DNA of 64,000 nucleotides from Actinoallomurus sp050942425 (lineage in GTDB: Bacteria; Actinomycetota; Actinomycetes; Streptosporangiales; Streptosporangiaceae): NCBI RefSeq assembly GCF_050942425.1, contig NZ_CP192063.1, positions 682,001-746,000 on the forward strand, given 5' to 3'. Position numbers and translations under genes: made by a program. Shown piece after piece: positions 8,939-16,420 of the stretch. Below the pieces are notes generated by a model that had not been told where the DNA came from, made no database searches, and was given only the letters and a program-made list of their open reading frames with translations. Position 1 is the stretch's first letter. Each line of letters begins with the position of its first letter.

Positions 8939-9179
8939 GAGTGCTGTCGCCCAATCTCAGGTAGGGCTGGCCACCATCTGATGCATAGCGTGAGGGGGAA
9001 GGTCTTGCCGCCCGGCGGCCGGGTCCGGACCAACACGGATCGGAAGGTTGATCAGGGCGTCTCGTGGGCCGAGGCGGCCCCGGGGGCGGGTGCGTGTCCG
9101 GTCTCAGGACGCGTCTCAGCCGGATCTTAATCGGTTCTCATGTTCGTCTTCAGGGACTCTCAATCGAGGCCTCTAATGT

Positions 9180-9213
9180 CTTTCTCGTAAGCGCCGAAGG
9201 GCGACGGAGAAAG
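9180..9213 (+). promoter_or_regulatory. 5' leader hairpin just before the small-peptide ribosome binding site
   Basis: CTTTCTC (9180-9186) pairs with GAGAAAG (9207-9213), continued by GT/AC and an inner CGCC/GGCG stem closed by GAAG. The hairpin ends one base before the likely ribosome binding site AAAGGG (9214-9219). The remainder of 8939-9179 holds no gene I can support; TAATGT at 9174 is a possible -10 element. Confidence 0.45.
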
Positions 9214-9226
9214 AAAGGGCTTGGAA

Positions 9227-9343
9227 ATGAGCTTCCGCAAGATCGTGCCGGTTCCCCCCAAGAAGAAGCCGGCTCCGAAGCCGCCGCGCAAGCACCACAA
9301 GAAGCACTGCAACCCGCATCCCGCGCCGCAGCCCAAGCGCTGA
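9227..9343 (+). CDS. 38-residue Lys/Pro/His-rich peptide
   Basis: Read directly from the DNA: ATG 9227 to TGA 9341-9343, with AAAGGG 7 bases upstream. The product begins MSFRKIVPVPPKKKPAPKPP and ends in a basic His-rich tail with one Cys (residue 28). Thirteen of 38 residues are Lys, Arg or His and eleven are Pro, and no residue is acidic. It has no signal peptide and no membrane segment. It is closed by its own terminator and followed by an ABC exporter gene. It could be an exported cationic peptide, a peptide-product precursor, a metal-binding peptide, or a leader peptide whose translation controls the exporter. No family was recognised. Confidence 0.6.
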   Translation: MSFRKIVPVPPKKKPAPKPPRKHHKKHCNPHPAPQPKR

Positions 9344-9362
9344 CCAGCGTTAACGGGGGGTA

Positions 9363-9400
9363 GGGGAGTCGGCGGGCATGGCCTGCCGGCTCCCTTTTCT
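9363..9400 (+). terminator. Strong intrinsic terminator between peptide and exporter genes
   Basis: A 13-bp stem (9364-9376 with 9382-9394, two G-T pairs) with a 5-base loop, followed at once by TTTTCT. It lies 20 bases after the peptide stop and 35 bases before the exporter start, so it either ends the peptide transcript or acts as an attenuator for the exporter. Confidence 0.8.
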
Positions 9401-9434
9401 CGTGCCCTGAGAAGTGCTCTGAGAAGAGGGAAAA

Positions 9435-11156
9435 ATGCATCGGACGCCCGTTGCGTCGAGTCCTTCCGGTGTCTCCGCGAAGGACGCGTTCCGTCGATTC
9501 TGGCCGTACACGCGAGGGATCCGCCGGTGGCTGGTCGTCGGCGCGCTGCTGCTGATTCTGTCGGCGGCCTGCGAGGTCGTCGCGATCTGGCTGTTCGGCG
9601 ACATCACCGACCGCGTGCTGGCGGCCAAGGACCTGCATGCCTTCTGGACGCCGGCGCTGATCTGGCTGGAGGTCGCGGTCCTGACCGGCGTCGCGACCTT
9701 CGGCGGGAGCTACCTGACGGCCCTGGTCGGGGAGCGGTTCCTGCTGCGGCTGCGCGACGCCGTCTTCGCGCACATCCAGCGGCTGTCCCCGGACTTCCTC
9801 GACAACCGGCGGCTCGGCGACCTCATGGTCCGTCTCACGGGCGACATCGAGGCGATCGAGCAGTTCGTCGCGTCCGGCGTGATCCAGACCGTCACCGCGG
9901 CGGTCAGCGCCGTGTTCTTCGCGGGCGCGGCGCTGTACGTCCGCTGGGATCTGGCGCTGGTGTCGTTCGCCGTCGCGCCGCTGTTCTGGGTCGCCGTGCG
10001 GAACTTCACCTCACGCTTCCGGGACGCCGCCGTACGGGAGCGGGAGAGCAGTGGGGCGATCACGAGCGTGGTGGAGGAGAGCCTGTCGAATCAGGCGCTC
10101 GTCCAGGCGTACAACCGGGAGCGCGCCGAACGGGGACGGCTGCACCGGGAGGGGCTGTCCTGGCTGGAGGCCAAGATGGCCGAGACCCGGCTGGCGGCGC
10201 TGTACGAGCCGCTGGTGCAGGTCATCGAGACGGTCTGCGTGCTGGTGGTGCTCGGCTTCGGAGCGTGGGAGCTCACGGCCGACCGCGTCACGCTGGGCGG
10301 CCTGCTGTCCTTCGCCGCCTACCTCGGCTACCTCTACCCGCCGATCCAGAGCCTCGGCCACGTCAACCTGATCGCCTCGGAGGCGACCGCGAGCGCCGAG
10401 CGGATCGTCGAGCTGATGGAGACCCGGCCCGCGGTGGCCGACCGCCCGGCCGCCCGCACCCGGGCCGCGCGGCGCGGACGGGTGGCCTTCGACGACGTCA
10501 CCTTCCGGTACCCCGGCGCCGACCGGCCCGCCCTCGCGAACCTGTCATTCCGCGCCGGCCCCGAGGAACTCGTCCTGCTGACCGGGCCGAGCGGGTCGGG
10601 CAAGTCCACGATCACCAAGCTGCTGCTGCGCTTCTACGACCCCGAGGCCGGGCGGATTCGCCTCGACGGCGTCGACATCCGCGAGTTGTCGCTGGCGACC
10701 CTGCGCGACACGGTGACCGTGCTACAGCAGGAGACCATGCTCTTCCCCGGCTCGGTGCGCGACAACATCGCGTACGGCCGGGCGGGCGCCACCGACGAGC
10801 AGATCGTCGCCGCCGCGCGCGCCGCGGACGCCCACGACTTCGTCAGCGCGCTGCCCGACGGCTACGACACCCTGGTCGGGCAGCGCGGCCGGCTGCTGTC
10901 CGGCGGGCAGCGTCAGCGGATCGCCATCGCGCGGGCGATGGTCCGGGACGCGCCGGTGCTGATCCTCGACGAACCGACCACGGGCCTGGACGCGCCGACC
11001 GCCCGCCGGGTGCTGGAGCCCCTGCGGCGGCTGATGGCCGGCCGTACGACCATCCTCATCACGCACGACCTGCACCTGGCCCCCGAGGCCGACAAGGTCG
11101 TCACCCTTCGCCCCATTTCGACCGTTGATGATCCACAACTCGCGCGTTTGTCATAA
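9435..11156 (+). CDS. ABC exporter, fused membrane and ATPase domains
   Basis: A 573-residue half-transporter of the type IV (MsbA/Sav1866-like) fold: six membrane helices in residues about 30-320, then the ATPase domain with Walker A GPSGSGKST (about 385), Q-loop LQQE, signature LSGGQRQ (about 490), Walker B VLILDEP and H-loop THD. All catalytic residues are present, so a working homodimer is expected. It lacks the peptidase C39 domain seen in bacteriocin exporters. GAGG lies upstream of ATG 9435. Neighbours are a 38-residue cationic peptide gene upstream, behind a terminator, and a lipoprotein protease 35 bases downstream, which suggests peptide or toxic-compound export. The cargo is unproven. 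Confidence 0.93.
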   Translation: MHRTPVASSPSGVSAKDAFRRFWPYTRGIRRWLVVGALLLILSAACEVVAIWLFGDITDRVLAAKDLHAFWTPALIWLEVAVLTGVATFGGSYLTALVGERFLLRLRDAVFAHIQRLSPDFLDNRRLGDLMVRLTGDIEAIEQFVASGVIQTVTAAVSAVFFAGAALYVRWDLALVSFAVAPLFWVAVRNFTSRFRDAAVRERESSGAITSVVEESLSNQALVQAYNRERAERGRLHREGLSWLEAKMAETRLAALYEPLVQVIETVCVLVVLGFGAWELTADRVTLGGLLSFAAYLGYLYPPIQSLGHVNLIASEATASAERIVELMETRPAVADRPAARTRAARRGRVAFDDVTFRYPGADRPALANLSFRAGPEELVLLTGPSGSGKSTITKLLLRFYDPEAGRIRLDGVDIRELSLATLRDTVTVLQQETMLFPGSVRDNIAYGRAGATDEQIVAAARAADAHDFVSALPDGYDTLVGQRGRLLSGGQRQRIAIARAMVRDAPVLILDEPTTGLDAPTARRVLEPLRRLMAGRTTILITHDLHLAPEADKVVTLRPISTVDDPQLARLS

Positions 11157-11191
11157 GCTGCCCGATCACATCCCCCTCGCAAGGAGTGTCA

Positions 11192-12232
11192 TTGGGTTCC
11201 CCCCGACTCATGGGCGGCGTCACGGCGGTCGCGGTCCTCGGCACGGTCGTGTCCGGATGTTCCTCCGCCACCTCGGCGCGGCCGCAGTCCGCCACGGTGA
11301 CGCGCTCGGGCCCCGCGGCGGTCCAGTACGCGGACGATGACGCGAAGGCCGCCGCGTACTGGACACCGGAGCGCATGAAGGCGGCGAAGCCGCTCGCGGA
11401 CGAGGCCGGTTCGGCCGCCGAGCGAACGCTGAGCGCCACGGCGCAGCCCAAGGGCGGGGCGCCGGTGACCCTCGACCCGGTTCTGCCGTCGGCCGCAGCG
11501 ACCCGGACCACCTCGGGCGGCGTCAGCGCGGCCGGGAAGAAGCAGGCCACGTGGAAGCGCGGCGGACTGGTCGCCAAGACGGCGGGCAAGCTGTTCGGCA
11601 AGGGTGACGGCGGCAGCGGCTTCGTCGCCTCGGCCAACGTCGTCACGAGCAAGGACGGCGACGTCGCCCTCACCGTCGCGCACGCCCTGCGCACTCCGAC
11701 GGGCAAGTGGACGACGAACCTCGTCTTCGTGCCGGGCTACAAGAACGGCAAGGCACCGTACGGGAAGTTCGCCGTGCGGCGGGCGTTCGTCCCCGGCGAG
11801 TACATGAAGAAGGACAGTGCCGGGAAGTGGGTGAAGGACCGGCGGTACGACTTCGGGGCCATCGTCCTCAAGCCCCTGAAGAACCGTAAGATCCAGTCGG
11901 TCGTCGGCGGCCAGGGCATCGCCTTCAACACCCCGGACCGGCCCACCGGCTACCTGTTCGGCTACCCGGCCAACGGCAACAAGGGCCAGACCCTGCAGTA
12001 CTGCAGCGGTGCCCAGGTCACGGACCCGACCGGCGTCATGCCCCACGGCATGGCCTGTGACATGAACGGCGGCTCCAGCGGCGGCCCCTGGCTCAAGAAG
12101 TTCAACGTGACCAAGGGCAGCGGCTACCAGATCTCCGTCCACGCGGCGCACACCCCGAAGAGCCTGATCAGCTATGGGCCGTACTTCGGCGCCAGCGTGC
12201 TGGCCACCTTCCGCGCCGCCGAGAAGGCGTGA
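11192..12232 (+). CDS. Trypsin-like serine protease lipoprotein
   Basis: A 346-residue exported protease from TTG 11192. GTG 11186 would overlap AAGGAG (11181-11186), while TTG sits 5 bases after it, so TTG is preferred. Signal and lipobox VVSGC mark a lipoprotein. A poorly conserved Ala/Lys-rich segment (about 25-135) precedes the catalytic domain, with His164 in TVAHAL, Asp220 in RRYDFG and Ser296 in GGSSGGP, the chymotrypsin-fold triad; the sequence is closest to V8/trypsin-like peptidases of actinomycetes. The N-terminal segment may be a propeptide. It follows the ABC exporter by 35 bases, probably on the same transcript, and could process an exported substrate outside the membrane. Confidence 0.85.
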   Translation: MGSPRLMGGVTAVAVLGTVVSGCSSATSARPQSATVTRSGPAAVQYADDDAKAAAYWTPERMKAAKPLADEAGSAAERTLSATAQPKGGAPVTLDPVLPSAAATRTTSGGVSAAGKKQATWKRGGLVAKTAGKLFGKGDGGSGFVASANVVTSKDGDVALTVAHALRTPTGKWTTNLVFVPGYKNGKAPYGKFAVRRAFVPGEYMKKDSAGKWVKDRRYDFGAIVLKPLKNRKIQSVVGGQGIAFNTPDRPTGYLFGYPANGNKGQTLQYCSGAQVTDPTGVMPHGMACDMNGGSSGGPWLKKFNVTKGSGYQISVHAAHTPKSLISYGPYFGASVLATFRAAEKA

Positions 12233-12244
12233 CCGGCTGAGCCG

Positions 12245-12277
12245 GCCGGGGCCCGCCGTCCGTGCGGCGGCCCCGGC
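12245..12277. terminator. Bidirectional hairpin between converging genes
   Basis: A GC-rich inverted repeat, GCCGGGG...CGCCG against CGGCG...CCCCGGC, between the protease (plus) and the L,D-transpeptidase (minus). Confidence 0.6.
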
Positions 12278-12285
12278 GCCGGGGG

Positions 12286-13056
12286 TCAGGCGCTGATCTG
12301 CACCGGGGTGCCGAGCGGCAGCATCTTCGCCATCTTGGTGATGACGGGGTTGCCGACGCGGACGCAGCCGTGGCTGACGGAATTGCCCAGCGACTTCGGC
12401 TCGTTCGTGCCGTGGATACCGATGATCGGGTCCTGGCCCTCGAACTGGGTGAGCTTCGTCGAGTAGCCGTTCAGGCCGTAGGCGTACGGTCCGTACGCCC
12501 CCTTGGGGTTCGGGGCCTGGAGGAGTTCGGCGATGTAGTAGCGGCCGCCCGGGGTTGGGGTGTCGGCCTTCCCGATCGCGGCGGGCGTGTCGATGACCGC
12601 GCGCTTGCCCTGGTAGACCTTGACACGGTGCGCGCCCTGGAGGACCTGCACCCAGTAGCTCGTCTTCGTGGTCGTGACGTCCTTCTCGGCGATCCAGCCC
12701 TGGCTGCCGTTCGGCGGCACCGGCAGCATGACGTGCAGCCAGCCGGGCTTGCTGCCGATGACCAGGAAGACCCGGGTGACGCCGTCCGGGTTGGGGTTCT
12801 GCAGCCGCATGCTCGGCGACGCGTCCCCGGGATTCGAGAAGATCTCGACGGTCTTCGAACGCGCGGTGGCGATCGTGCTCGGCGCCTCGCCCAGCTTCGC
12901 CGGCTCCGCGTCGGCCGCCTGGGAGTTCGCGCCCGCCGGAGCGCTCTTGTCATTGTGGGCAGAGCCGCCGCCGCAGCCGGTCAGCGTGATACCGAGGGCG
13001 ACGCCGATCGCGGCTGCCGCCCAGCGGGGCCCCGATACGGCCGAGCTGATGGACAT
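12286..13056 (-). CDS. L,D-transpeptidase (YkuD family) lipoprotein
   Basis: A 256-residue lipoprotein with lipobox TLTGC (Cys near residue 28). The C-terminal half is a YkuD domain: IHGTN and the catalytic motif SHGCVRVGN, whose Cys attacks the peptidoglycan stem peptide to make 3-3 cross-links. Residues about 65-125 (about one domain, with a WLHVMLP segment) look like an SH3-like or Ig-like stalk before the enzyme domain. AAGGAG 9 bases upstream supports ATG 13056. Works in the cell wall, on the outer face of the membrane. Confidence 0.92.
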   Translation of the reverse strand: MSISSAVSGPRWAAAAIGVALGITLTGCGGGSAHNDKSAPAGANSQAADAEPAKLGEAPSTIATARSKTVEIFSNPGDASPSMRLQNPNPDGVTRVFLVIGSKPGWLHVMLPVPPNGSQGWIAEKDVTTTKTSYWVQVLQGAHRVKVYQGKRAVIDTPAAIGKADTPTPGGRYYIAELLQAPNPKGAYGPYAYGLNGYSTKLTQFEGQDPIIGIHGTNEPKSLGNSVSHGCVRVGNPVITKMAKMLPLGTPVQISA

Positions 13057-13099
13057 CGGTTCGGCTCCTTAAGAAGGATCGTGACGTGGATGGTAGGCG

Positions 13100-13131
13100 G
13101 ACGGCCCGGGAACGCGCCTTCCCGGGCCGTC
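13100..13131 (-). terminator. Terminator hairpin
   Basis: Perfect 13-bp arms (13100-13112 with 13119-13131) around a 6-base loop, 17 bases beyond the stop of the small exported protein gene on the minus strand. Confidence 0.7.
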
Positions 13132-13147
13132 TGCGAACGTTCGGTCG

Positions 13148-13681
13148 TCAGCCGGTGAACTTCGGCTGCGCCTTGACCGGCGTCGCCGGACGCGCCTCGC
13201 CCGAGGGAGCGGTGGTCGTCGGCGACGGCGTCGCGGGACGCGCCTTCGTCGGGGCCGGCTTCGGGGTGTGCTTCTTCGGCGGCGCCGGGTTGCCCGGCTT
13301 CGACGGCTTCGGGGCGCCGGCGCAGTGCTTCGCGCCGAACGCGCCGTGCCGCTGCCAGACGGGCAGGTCGCCTCGGTCGGGACGGTACGCCACGACCTTC
13401 ACGATCGAGGCGTGGGTCGGCAGTGCCACGCTGCCGCCCGCCGGTGCCTGGATCTTGGTGGGGCTCTGGCCGCCCTTGTCGTCGGACCAGGTGAAGGGCA
13501 CCGCGCCCCAGCGGTTGGGGTTGGTGACCATCCAGTTCGGCTGGCCACTGGTGCCGCACTTCGCCTCGAGCCGGAGCGCGGGGTCGCGGTCGTTGCAGGC
13601 CCACGCGGGGGAGGCGGTCATCGTCGTGACGAGCGCGGCCGCCGTACCGGCAAAGGTCAGTGTCGCCTTGTTCAGGCGCAT
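13148..13681 (-). CDS. Small secreted protein with Pro/Lys/Thr-rich tail
   Basis: A 177-residue exported protein. ATG 13681 with GGAGG 9 bases upstream is clearly the start; a longer frame back to 13783 has no ribosome binding site. The signal peptide ends near AWA at residue 28. The globular part (about 29-115) contains four Cys (CND, KCG, HCAG and one other region) and a WSDDKGG segment. The last 60 residues are a Pro/Lys/Thr/Ala-rich tail like those that span cell walls. No family was recognised. Confidence 0.75.
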   Translation of the reverse strand: MRLNKATLTFAGTAAALVTTMTASPAWACNDRDPALRLEAKCGTSGQPNWMVTNPNRWGAVPFTWSDDKGGQSPTKIQAPAGGSVALPTHASIVKVVAYRPDRGDLPVWQRHGAFGAKHCAGAPKPSKPGNPAPPKKHTPKPAPTKARPATPSPTTTAPSGEARPATPVKAQPKFTG

Positions 13682-14096
13682 GCAGGACCTCCAGTAATGG
13701 AAGTTAGGTCGATGTGCGCCGTGAGGCTCATCCATCAACGGCGCACGCGGCACACTATCGGTCAGATACCACCTATGTCTCATTTATCAACGATGCTTTA
13801 CCTTTAATCCGGACATCGAGCTCTATCTCCGCTGGATCCCCTGTGACAGTGGCGTTGCAGCGCGTCACGAACCCGTCCTCACAAGCGCCGAATTGCTGCC
13901 ATCAGCGGTTGACCAGGGGTTTTCTGCATGCTTTGTGATATGTCTGACTCTCGGTCAGAATGGACGCCCTCGTGACGGCGAGATGGCCGAAAGCGCCATG
14001 GGAGGTTACGCGGACCCGGTCAGGGGGTCTGGGTACACCGCCTCACTGGGGTCTACCGGCTGGGACGCGATCGGCCGCGTCCGTAGCGTCGGCGGC
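13682..14096. promoter_or_regulatory. Divergent 415-base intergenic region with inverted repeat
   Basis: No gene is supported here. The first half is markedly AT-richer than the flanks and holds the promoter for the minus-strand exported protein. TCTGAC and GTCAGA (13943-13948 and 13954-13959) form a 6-bp inverted repeat with 5-base spacing, a possible operator for the lipase gene on the plus strand. Confidence 0.45.
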
Positions 14097-15380
14097 ATGA
14101 GATCACTCGTCAGCCGGCGAGGCGTCGCCCTCGCCACGACCGTCTGCGCCGGACTCGCCCTCACGGGATCGGCGCTCACCCCGATCCGTGCGACCGCCGC
14201 GCCGGCGGGTGCCCGCCCGGCCGCCGAGGCCTTCGCTCCGGCCACCGACCGGGGCACGCTCGCCGCGCCGCCCGTACACCTCACGACCCTTTCGGCCGCC
14301 GAGGTGCGCACCGCGCTGGCCAAGGCCGGGTTCGAGCAGGACTCGGTCCGGTACGGCGTTGCGTTGTACCGCCTGCTCTACCGAACGGTGGACGCCGACG
14401 GCCGGCCGACCGTCGCCAGCGGTCTGATCGTCCTGCCGCGCAGCGGCGACCGCAGGCCGCGCATCGTGTCGTTCACCCACGGCACCCAGAGCTACAAGGA
14501 AGACGCCCCTTCGATCGGCAAGGACGACTTCTCGTCCTCGCCGGCGATGACGTTCGGCGCCGCGGGCTTCGCCGCCGTCACCCCGGACTACCTCGGGTTG
14601 GGCGAGGGGCCGGGCACTCACCCGTGGATGGACGTCCCGTCGGAGACCACCGCGTCACTGGACATGCTGCGTGCGGCCCGCGCCTTCATGGCCGGCCGGG
14701 GAATGGTCCCGCAGCGGCGGGTCCTGGTCACCGGGTTCTCCCAGGGCGCGTCGGCGGCACTCGGGCTCGCCCGGGCGCTCCAGGACGGCGCCGACCGCTG
14801 GTACCGCCTCGGCGCCGTCGCGCCGATCAGCGGCGGATACGCCTTCCGCGACGCCGAGCTCCCGGCGCTCCTCGCGGGTAAGGAGATCCCGCCGAAACTC
14901 GGCGTGGCCTACACGACCTACCTGCTCGTCTCCTGGAACCGCCTGCATCACCTCTACGACTCTCCCGGCGAGGTGTTCCAGGCGCCGTACGCCGGCAAGG
15001 TGGACCGGCTGTTCGACGGGACGACCCCGGGCCAGGAGATGCTCGCCGCGCTGCCCGGCAGCCTCGACGAACTCCTCACCTCGCGCGGCCGGGCCATGCT
15101 CGAACACCCGACCGGAGCGTTCGCGAAGGCGCTGCGCGTCGCCGACGGGACGTGCACGGGCTGGGTTCCGCGCGCGCCCATCCGCCTGTACTACGCCGCG
15201 GGCGACGAGCAGGCCGTCACCGCCAACACCGACCACTGCCGGGCGGCGTTCCGCGCGAGCGGAGTGAACCTGACGCCGATCGACCTCGGCCCGACCGACT
15301 ACCAGGGTTCCCGTCACCTCGGGACGGCGGTGACCGGCACCGCGGCGATCGTCGACTGGTTCACCCGCCTGCCCGCCTGA
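14097..15380 (+). CDS. Secreted lipase, alpha/beta-hydrolase
   Basis: A 427-residue protein. An open frame extends back to 13893, but ATG 14097 places a clear signal peptide (MRSLVSRRGVALATTVCAGL and onwards) at the N-terminus, so it is chosen. Motifs fit the actinobacterial secretory lipase family: nucleophile elbow GFSQGA, YLGLGEG before it, an AGDEQAV loop for the acid and a terminal GSRHLG for the His. It probably hydrolyses lipid or polyester esters outside the cell. It converges with the MarR/SRPBCC pair. An inverted repeat upstream suggests regulation by a transcription factor that is not obvious nearby. Confidence 0.85.
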   Translation: MRSLVSRRGVALATTVCAGLALTGSALTPIRATAAPAGARPAAEAFAPATDRGTLAAPPVHLTTLSAAEVRTALAKAGFEQDSVRYGVALYRLLYRTVDADGRPTVASGLIVLPRSGDRRPRIVSFTHGTQSYKEDAPSIGKDDFSSSPAMTFGAAGFAAVTPDYLGLGEGPGTHPWMDVPSETTASLDMLRAARAFMAGRGMVPQRRVLVTGFSQGASAALGLARALQDGADRWYRLGAVAPISGGYAFRDAELPALLAGKEIPPKLGVAYTTYLLVSWNRLHHLYDSPGEVFQAPYAGKVDRLFDGTTPGQEMLAALPGSLDELLTSRGRAMLEHPTGAFAKALRVADGTCTGWVPRAPIRLYYAAGDEQAVTANTDHCRAAFRASGVNLTPIDLGPTDYQGSRHLGTAVTGTAAIVDWFTRLPA

Positions 15381-15416
15381 GCCGTGCGCAGCCTCCGGCA
15401 GGTCGCGCCAGGGACG

Positions 15417-15860
15417 TCACGAGTCCGGCTCGTCCGGCGGCGCGGCCAGGGGGCGGAGGATTCCCAGCAGTGTCGCCGTGTCGGGCACCCGCTGGAAGAA
15501 CTCCGTGTCGGCCGCCTCGACCGCGGTGATCGCCGCCTGGGCCGCCTCGGCGCCCCGCTCGGTGACCCGCAGTCTTCGGGCCCGGGTGTCGGCGGGGTCG
15601 ACCTTCCGCTCCAGGAGGCCCTTCTCCTCGAGCTTGCGCAGCACCTGCGACGTCATCTTGATATCCGTGGCGGCACGCCGGGCGAGGGTCAGCTGGTTGG
15701 GCTCCTCGCCGTGGGTGTTCAGCCACCAGGTGGTGGCCAGCAGGACGAACTGCACATGGGTGAGGCCGAGTGGGGCCAGGGTGGCGGTCATCTCCCGCTG
15801 CCAGCGCAGCGTGACCTGCCAGAGCAGGAACCCGGGGCTGTCGTCGGGATGGGACGTCAT
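15417..15860 (-). CDS. MarR-family transcriptional regulator
   Basis: A 147-residue winged-helix protein with the MarR order: dimerisation helices at both ends and a central reader LARRAATDIKMTSQVLRKLE followed by the wing DPADTRARRLRVT. Start ATG 15860 overlaps the stop of the SRPBCC gene in the ATGA pattern, so the two are co-translated. A good operator palindrome (16315-16332) lies in front of the operon, suggesting autoregulation and ligand-controlled expression of the SRPBCC partner. Confidence 0.9.
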   Translation of the reverse strand: MTSHPDDSPGFLLWQVTLRWQREMTATLAPLGLTHVQFVLLATTWWLNTHGEEPNQLTLARRAATDIKMTSQVLRKLEEKGLLERKVDPADTRARRLRVTERGAEAAQAAITAVEAADTEFFQRVPDTATLLGILRPLAAPPDEPDS

Positions 15861-16276
15861 CGGGCCTCGGCCAGCCGGACCAGGGCCGCGACGGTCTCGG
15901 GGAAGTCGCCGGTGATGGCCGGGCCGAGCTGCGGACCGACCTGGTCGGCGGCCGGTCCGTCGATCTCCGTGCGGTAGACGATCCGGCTCCGGCCGTCGGC
16001 GAGCGGCTCGACGCGGTGCACGGTCGTGACGGTGAAGTCGCCGGCGTCCATCTGGTCGACGAACAGCGCGTTCTCCTCCACCTGGACCAGCTTCAGCAGG
16101 ACCGGCTCGTCTCCGTGGGGCGTCATGGTGATCTGTGAACCGACCGCGAAGGCACCGTCGATCTCCACCTTCTCGATGTCGGCGTTCCAGGACTGCCAGC
16201 CGGGCACGTCGGACCACAGCCTCCAGATCGCCTCTGGGGCCGCGACCGTCTCCGCGCTGTGCTGGTACTCCCACAT
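15857..16276 (-). CDS. SRPBCC (START-like) family protein
   Basis: A 139-residue lipid- or ligand-binding fold protein. Start ATG 16276 (MWEYQHSAETV) follows GGAG at about 8 bases; a longer frame to 16378 runs through the operator and is rejected. Residues 14-40 include the APEAIWRLWSDVPGWQSWN segment characteristic of polyketide-cyclase/SRPBCC proteins. It is the first gene of a two-gene operon with a MarR regulator, so it may bind or modify the same small hydrophobic molecule that the regulator senses. Confidence 0.85.
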   Translation of the reverse strand: MWEYQHSAETVAAPEAIWRLWSDVPGWQSWNADIEKVEIDGAFAVGSQITMTPHGDEPVLLKLVQVEENALFVDQMDAGDFTVTTVHRVEPLADGRSRIVYRTEIDGPAADQVGPQLGPAITGDFPETVAALVRLAEAR

Positions 16277-16314
16277 GTCCGTACTCCGTTCGATGAGAGG
16301 GCGTGGTCGTAATT

Positions 16315-16332
16315 TAGTCTTCGCGCAGACTA
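16315..16332 (-). promoter_or_regulatory. Probable MarR operator
   Basis: TAGTCT-TCGCGC-AGACTA, 6-bp perfect arms with 6-base spacer, 39 bases upstream of the SRPBCC start; the size and symmetry suit a MarR dimer. Confidence 0.65.
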
Positions 16333-16360
16333 TCTGTCCACCCAGTATCTTCCGGAAAAG

Positions 16361-16401
16361 CCGCGGCCCGGTGTCCACAGGTTGTGGACACCGGGCCGCG
16401 G
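16361..16401 (-). terminator. Very strong 19-bp stem hairpin
   Basis: Perfect 19-bp arms (16361-16379 and 16383-16401) with a 3-base loop, immediately after the stop of the GT39 gene on the minus strand. Confidence 0.8.
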
Positions 16402-16420
16402 ATCCGTACGGGCGAGCGCG

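Noticed and set aside
13893..14096. 68-residue N-terminal extension of the lipase frame
   Set aside because: No ribosome binding site and no signal peptide at its start; the signal peptide begins at 14097.
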